A stretch of 64,000 nt of DNA, from contig NZ_VTGY01000010.1 of NCBI RefSeq assembly GCF_009729075.1, positions 1-64,000 of the forward strand, given 5' to 3'. Each line of letters starts with the position of its first letter. Position 1 is the stretch's first letter. Source of the DNA: Mycolicibacterium sp. CBMA 226. GTDB lineage: Bacteria; Actinomycetota; Actinomycetes; Mycobacteriales; Mycobacteriaceae. Position numbers and translations under genes: made by a program. This document shows, piece after piece, positions 60,080-64,000 of this stretch. The notes under the pieces were generated by a model, which was not told the DNA's origin, did not search any database, and saw only the letters and a program-made list of their open reading frames with translations.

Positions 60080-61353
60080 CTGTTGGCCTCCGCCGCAGCA
60101 TGCAGCGCCTCGCCCCGAGCGCCCTGAGCGTGATGGCTGAGCGCCTGGATCGACACGTCGTGGCCCTCGGCCGCCTTGCGCAGCGCGCCCACCGTGGCCT
60201 GCTCACGCGAAATGTGCTGGAACGGGTCGAAGTTGTACCAGCGCATCGCGTTCTCGTGGGTGATCTTGTTGATCTCGTCGTCGGGAACGCTGTTGGCGGA
60301 CAACACGTCCCACAGTTCCTCCGGCGCCCCCGGCCACATCGAGTCACTGTGCGGGTAGTCGGCCTCCCAACAGATGTTGTCGATGCCGATGTTGTTGCGC
60401 AGCGCGACACCCACCGGGTCGCTGATGAAGCAGGTCAGGAAGTGCTCACGGAACACGTCGCTGGGCCTCTTGCCTTTGAAGTCCTGCTTGGTCCACGTCG
60501 AGTGCATCTCGTAAGTGCGATCGGCGCGCTCGAGGAAGTACGGAATCCACCCGGTGCCGCCCTCGGACAGCGCGATCTTGAGATCGGGATACTCCTTGAT
60601 GGGCCGCGACCACAACAGGTCGGCAGCCGCCTGCACGATGTTCATCGGCTGCAGGGTGATCATGACGTCGAGCGGGGCGTCCGGCGCGGTGACGACCAAC
60701 TTGCCAGACGAACCGATATGGATGTTCATCACCATTCCGGTGTCCGACAACGCTTCCCACAGCGGGTTCCAGTACGGATCGTGAAAGCTGGGATATCCCA
60801 TGGCCGCCGGGTTCTCGGTGAAGGTCAGCGCGTGCACGCCCTTCTTCGCGACGCGCCGCACCTCCTGCGCACACTTCTCGGCATTCCAGATCACCGGGAT
60901 GGCCATCGGGATGAAGCGCGCCGGGTAGGCACCACACCACTCGTCGATGTGCCAGTCGTTGTAGGCCTGAACCAGCGCCAGCGAGAAGTCCTCGTCCTCG
61001 GTGGCGAACAACCGGCCCGCGAAGCCGGGAAACGACGGGAAGCAGATCGAACCCAGGATGCCGCCGGCATTCATGTCCTTGACGCGCTCGTCGACGTTGT
61101 AACAGCCCGGTCGGATCTCATCGAGTCCCTGAGGTTCCAGCCCGTACTCCTCCTTGGGGCGGCCGGCGACCGCGTTCAGCGCGACATTCGGAATGACGAC
61201 GTCACGGAACTTCCACATGTCGCTGCCGTCGGCGTTGTGCACGAGGCGGGGCGCGTCATCGAGGTACTTCGCGGGCAGGTGGTTCTGGAACATGTCCGGC
61301 GGTTCCACCAGGTGGTCGTCCACGCTGATCAGGATCATGTCTTCCTTGTTCAT
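60076..61353 (-). CDS. Amidohydrolase-2 family protein
   Basis: 425 residues. N-terminal metal motif SVDDHLVEP (Asp-x-His, about 10-14), HIGSSG, LSEGGTGWIPYFLERAD and ICWEADYPHSDSMWPG are typical of the PF04909 group in mycobacteria. ATG 61353 has GGAGGAAGG upstream. First gene of a six-gene operon, so it probably catalyses the entry hydrolysis or a decarboxylation; the chemistry is not readable from sequence. Confidence 0.86.
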   Translation of the reverse strand: MNKEDMILISVDDHLVEPPDMFQNHLPAKYLDDAPRLVHNADGSDMWKFRDVVIPNVALNAVAGRPKEEYGLEPQGLDEIRPGCYNVDERVKDMNAGGILGSICFPSFPGFAGRLFATEDEDFSLALVQAYNDWHIDEWCGAYPARFIPMAIPVIWNAEKCAQEVRRVAKKGVHALTFTENPAAMGYPSFHDPYWNPLWEALSDTGMVMNIHIGSSGKLVVTAPDAPLDVMITLQPMNIVQAAADLLWSRPIKEYPDLKIALSEGGTGWIPYFLERADRTYEMHSTWTKQDFKGKRPSDVFREHFLTCFISDPVGVALRNNIGIDNICWEADYPHSDSMWPGAPEELWDVLSANSVPDDEINKITHENAMRWYNFDPFQHISREQATVGALRKAAEGHDVSIQALSHHAQGARGEALHAAAEANS

Positions 61354-61518
61354 TACAAGCCTTCCTCCCGCTCAGTTCTCTACCAATGAAAACTAGCTTC
61401 TCCTCCGGAGAGAATCAACGTCCACACTCGCAAATGCCACCCGACCAGGCAACCCGCCGACCGGAACAGAGTCTGGCGTTGACCGCGGCGACGAAACGTG
61501 CAAATGTATTAGTCAGAA
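61354..61518. other. Divergent promoter region, minus-strand half
   Basis: The region holds TTCTC (61398-61402) and GAGAA (61410-61414) half-sites in everted order around CTCCGGA, 45-61 nt before the amidohydrolase start. They may be an additional contact for the regulator of the 61519 palindrome. No gene seen. Confidence 0.3.
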
Positions 61519-61537
61519 ATGAGAATCCCATTCTCAT
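61519..61537. promoter_or_regulatory. Perfect ATGAGAAT-N3-ATTCTCAT operator
   Basis: ATGAGAATCCCATTCTCAT, a perfect 8-3-8 palindrome with the same arms as the copy at 13458-13476, about 48 kb away. It lies 20 nt before the CMD-family ATG, the same distance as at the amidohydrolase there. It would control the CMD-Rieske module 3 operon and possibly the divergent operon. Confidence 0.76.
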
Positions 61538-61557
61538 CGAAGAGAGGACCTGGCCTG

Positions 61558-62088
61558 ATGCGCCTCCCCCCGCTTCCCGCTGACCGCTGGGACGACGAGG
61601 TCGACAAAGCGTTGGCCGGCCTCGTCTCCGACGAGCAGCGCGATCCAGAACGAGTGAGCAATCTGATCGGCACACTCGCCCGCCACCCGAAGCTCGCCAG
61701 ACCTTACCTTCGGTACAGCTTCTACCTGCTGTACTCCTCGACACTGCCGGACCGGGTCCGCGAGCTCGCCATTCTGCGCGTCGCTCACCAGACCGGCAGC
61801 GAGTACGAATGGTCTCAGCACGTCAAGCTCGGCCGGCAGGTGGGACTGACCGACGACGAGATCGACGCGGTCACCCGCGGCGAGGCCGGAGACGACTTCG
61901 AGCGAGCGGTACTGATCGCCGCCGACGAACTGCTCGAGAAATACAACCTTTCCGATGCCACTTGGTCAGCGTTGAGCGAGCGGCTCGAAGAGCGTCAGCT
62001 CATGGACCTGATGTTCACCATCGGTTCGTATGCGGCACTGGCAATGGCTTTCAACACATTTGGCGTAGAGCTGGACAAGGAGACGTAA
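61558..62088 (+). CDS. Carboxymuconolactone-decarboxylase (CMD) family protein
   Basis: 176 residues, all-helical CMD fold: RELAILRVAHQTGSEYEWSQHVKLGRQVGLTDDEI is the family core. The CxxC of AhpD-type members is absent (SEYEWSQH), so a decarboxylase or lyase-like role is more likely than peroxidase. ATG 61558 was chosen because the operator palindrome would otherwise be coding. It lies 4 nt before the Rieske gene. Confidence 0.86.
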   Translation: MRLPPLPADRWDDEVDKALAGLVSDEQRDPERVSNLIGTLARHPKLARPYLRYSFYLLYSSTLPDRVRELAILRVAHQTGSEYEWSQHVKLGRQVGLTDDEIDAVTRGEAGDDFERAVLIAADELLEKYNLSDATWSALSERLEERQLMDLMFTIGSYAALAMAFNTFGVELDKET

Positions 62089-62092
62089 ACAG

Positions 62093-63400
62093 ATGGCCCA
62101 CTTCCCCAAACCCGCTGCAGGCAGCTGGACCGAGAACTGGCCCGAACTGGGCACAGCACCGGTCGACTACACCGACTCCATCGACCCGGAACAGTGGAAA
62201 CTGGAGCAGCAGGCCATCTTCCGCAAGACCTGGCTTCATGTGGGCCGCGTCGAGCGGCTGCCCAAGGTCGGCAGTTACTTCACGCGCGAGATGCCCTCGG
62301 TCGGTGCCGGAACCTCGATCATCATCGTCAAAGACAAGGATGAGACCGTCCGGGCGTTCTACAACATGTGCCGGCACCGTGGAAACAAGCTGGTGTGGAA
62401 CGACTATCCGGGCGAGGAAGTGTCGGGCTCCTGCCGTCAGTTCACCTGCAAGTACCACGCCTGGCGGTACGCACTCAACGGCGACCTCACGTTCATCCAG
62501 CAGGAGCAGGAGTTCTTCGACGTCGACAAGGCCGACTACCCGCTCAAGCCGGTGCGCTGCGAGGTGTGGGAAGGCTTCATCTTCGTCAACTTCGACGACG
62601 ACGCCGCGCCGTTGAACGAGTACCTCGGTGATTTCGCAAAAGGCTTGGAGGGCTACCCCTTCCATGAGATGACCGAGGTCTATAGCTACCGTTCGGAGAT
62701 CAAGGCGAACTGGAAGCTGTTCATCGACGCCTTCGTCGAGTTCTACCACGCACCGATCCTGCACATGAAGCAGGCGACGAAGGAAGAAGCCGACAAGCTT
62801 GCCAAGGTCGGATTCGAGGCGTTGCACTACGACATCAAGGGCGACCACTCGATGATCTCGTCCTGGGGCGGCATGAGCCCGCCCAACGACCTCAACATGG
62901 TGAAGCCAATCGAACGGATTCTGCACAGCGGCCTGTTCGGTCCATGGGACCGGCCCGACATCAAGGGCATCCTGCCCGACGAACTGCCGCCCGCGGTCAA
63001 CCCCGCCCGGCAGAAGACCTGGGGCCAGGATTCTTTCGAGTTCTTCCCCAATTTCACGCTGCTGCTCTGGGTTCCGGGTTGGTACCTCACCTACAACTAC
63101 TGGCCGACGGGCGTGGACAGCCATATCTTCGAGGCAAACCTGTACTTCGTCCCGCCGAAGAACACCCGGCAGCGACTGTCGCAGGAGCTGGCAGCGGTGA
63201 CCTTCAAGGAGTACGCGCTTCAGGACGCCAACACCCTGGAGGCCACTCAGACCCAGATCGGTACGCGGGCGGTCACCGAATTCCCGTTGTGCGACCAGGA
63301 AGTTCTGCTGCGCCACCTGCACCACACCGCACACAAGTACGTCGACGAGTACAAATCCGAGCAGTCAGTGAAGACCAACGGGAGAGTTGCACATGTCTGA
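62093..63400 (+). CDS. Rieske non-heme iron oxygenase, alpha subunit
   Basis: 435 residues. Rieske ligands Cys93, His95, Cys119 and His122; catalytic motif DAFVEFYHAPILH. Third paralogue of the set, slightly longer at both ends. It starts 4 nt after the CMD-family gene and overlaps the small partner gene by 8 nt. No reductase is adjacent; the KshB-like reductase at 41580 is the nearest candidate. Confidence 0.92.
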   Translation: MAHFPKPAAGSWTENWPELGTAPVDYTDSIDPEQWKLEQQAIFRKTWLHVGRVERLPKVGSYFTREMPSVGAGTSIIIVKDKDETVRAFYNMCRHRGNKLVWNDYPGEEVSGSCRQFTCKYHAWRYALNGDLTFIQQEQEFFDVDKADYPLKPVRCEVWEGFIFVNFDDDAAPLNEYLGDFAKGLEGYPFHEMTEVYSYRSEIKANWKLFIDAFVEFYHAPILHMKQATKEEADKLAKVGFEALHYDIKGDHSMISSWGGMSPPNDLNMVKPIERILHSGLFGPWDRPDIKGILPDELPPAVNPARQKTWGQDSFEFFPNFTLLLWVPGWYLTYNYWPTGVDSHIFEANLYFVPPKNTRQRLSQELAAVTFKEYALQDANTLEATQTQIGTRAVTEFPLCDQEVLLRHLHHTAHKYVDEYKSEQSVKTNGRVAHV

Positions 63401-63731
63401 GACCCCCTTGCTGCCAGCAGAATTCGCCGACCTCGAGCGGTTCTCCGACTGGATTCTGGCGACGGAGCCCCAGCGCTACGCCAAGCGGCTGGCGTCCAGC
63501 ATGGGCGAGATGCAGGACCTCTACGACGTCGGGATGGCCCGGCTCGAAGAGGTGATGGTCTACCTGGACGCCCGTTTCCCGTTGCACGACATGCCAGATG
63601 CCGCCAAACGGCTGATGCACCTGATGCAGTCGGTGGTGATGGTGTCCTTTCCCGTCGAGGTGTGGAAGCAGCCGCGTGTCCTCGACAGCGGGGCGGCGTG
63701 GGTCGAACTCATCAAGGAGCCGGTGGTATGA
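63393..63731 (+). CDS. Uncharacterised Rieske-associated small protein (copy 3)
   Basis: 112 residues, homologous to those at 39176 and 44475: LLPAEFADLERFSDWILATEPQRYAKRL, and MVSFPVEVWKQPRVLDSGA which closely matches copy 2. The central YCDKF is VYLDARF here. ATG 63393 follows GGAGAG, inside the end of the Rieske gene. Function unknown. Confidence 0.82.
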   Translation: MSETPLLPAEFADLERFSDWILATEPQRYAKRLASSMGEMQDLYDVGMARLEEVMVYLDARFPLHDMPDAAKRLMHLMQSVVMVSFPVEVWKQPRVLDSGAAWVELIKEPVV

Positions 63732-63768
63732 GTTGTCGGCTCTTCGCGCAAGCGGCTCATCGCATACC

Positions 63769-64000
63769 GTGCTGACCCTGAAAGCGGCTGGGCTACTCGA
63801 CGTCGACGCCGGGGAGATCGTTCGCCCCGGCATCGTCCACGTCGACGGTGACCGGATTGTCGCCGTCGGAGACGGCAAATCAGACAAGGGCGTGGGCGCT
63901 GCCGCAGAGGACGAAGTCATCGATCTCGGCGACGCGATCCTGCTGCCCGGACTGATGGACATGGAGGTCAACCTGCTGATGGGCGGGCGGGGTGAAAACC
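63769..64000 (+). CDS. Imidazolonepropionase-like amidohydrolase, cut by window end
   Basis: The visible 77 codons (LTLKAAGLLDVDAGEI..., LLPGLMDMEVNLLMGG) match the start of the amidohydrolase at 43219, including the changed metal motif DMEVN in place of HxH. GTG 63769 is used; an in-frame TTG at 63733 is possible. The gene runs beyond the window. Confidence 0.8.
   Translation, partial: MLTLKAAGLLDVDAGEIVRPGIVHVDGDRIVAVGDGKSDKGVGAAAEDEVIDLGDAILLPGLMDMEVNLLMGGRGEN

Overview
The window looks like a chromosomal segment of a mycobacterium, most plausibly a fast-growing environmental species (Mycolicibacterium type). Evidence: high G+C throughout, many GTG/TTG starts and 4-nt ATGA/GTGA gene overlaps, a complete yrbE-mce locus, a mycofactocin-type SDR, a DUF732 secreted protein, AveC-like membrane proteins, and several P450/[3Fe-4S] ferredoxin pairs. 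The species cannot be fixed from sequence reading alone. No tRNA, rRNA, CRISPR array or intact insertion sequence was seen.

Layout. (1) 237-11000, minus: aldehyde dehydrogenase, then yrbEA-yrbEB-mceABCDEF, a complete Mce lipid importer. (2) 11112-14113: secreted thioredoxin-like protein, DUF732 protein, amidohydrolase and TetR regulator. (3) 14258-21137: P450, CoA-transferase, SDR, mycofactocin-type SDR, ferredoxin, P450 and a MerR/TipAS regulator. (4) 21160-36428: a two-subunit acyl-CoA dehydrogenase divergent from a long plus-strand cluster (two amidohydrolases, Rieske ferredoxin, two alpha/beta hydrolases, NuoF-like flavoprotein, ferredoxin, DUF35-thiolase fusion, two HIBADH-like dehydrogenases, P450, ferredoxin, DapB-fold dehydrogenase, SDR). 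(5) 36452-46072, minus: DUF1330-ferredoxin-P450, then two Rieske oxygenase modules with a KshB-like reductase, SDR, TauD-type dioxygenase, amidohydrolase and MarR. (6) 46168-53751: TetR, two AveC-like membrane proteins, a NorQ/NorD-type AAA+/VWA pair, an APH-fold kinase and a quinone-oxidoreductase-like MDR. (7) 53748-61353, minus: TetR and a beta-oxidation-like operon (amidohydrolase, two acyl-CoA dehydrogenases, SDR, CoA-transferase, enoyl-CoA hydratase). (8) 61558-end, plus: CMD-family protein and a third Rieske module, cut by the window edge.

How it fits together (inference). Import by Mce, oxidation by four P450s and three Rieske oxygenases fed by dedicated ferredoxins and a KshB-like reductase, alcohol/aldehyde oxidation by SDRs and ALDH, CoA activation by type III CoA-transferases, and chain or ring shortening by acyl-CoA dehydrogenases, hydratase and a DUF35-thiolase (aldolase-like) suggest catabolism of a bulky hydrophobic, perhaps alicyclic, terpenoid or steroid-like compound. 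The substrate is not identifiable here.

The strongest unexplained signal is an inverted repeat, GAGAAT-N3-ATTCTC, found at eight intergenic positions (six close or perfect, two degenerate) 17-56 nt upstream of start codons in regions 1-5 and 8. It appears to tie most of these operons, including the ALDH-mce locus, into one regulon. A second element (GAGTATCAAGTACTTGTCATTG and variants) marks the Rieske/KshB/MarR operons and the APH operon. Three copies of a Rieske oxygenase coupled to an uncharacterised ~110-residue protein, and an AveC pair next to a NorQ/NorD pair, are the best candidates for undescribed biochemistry.
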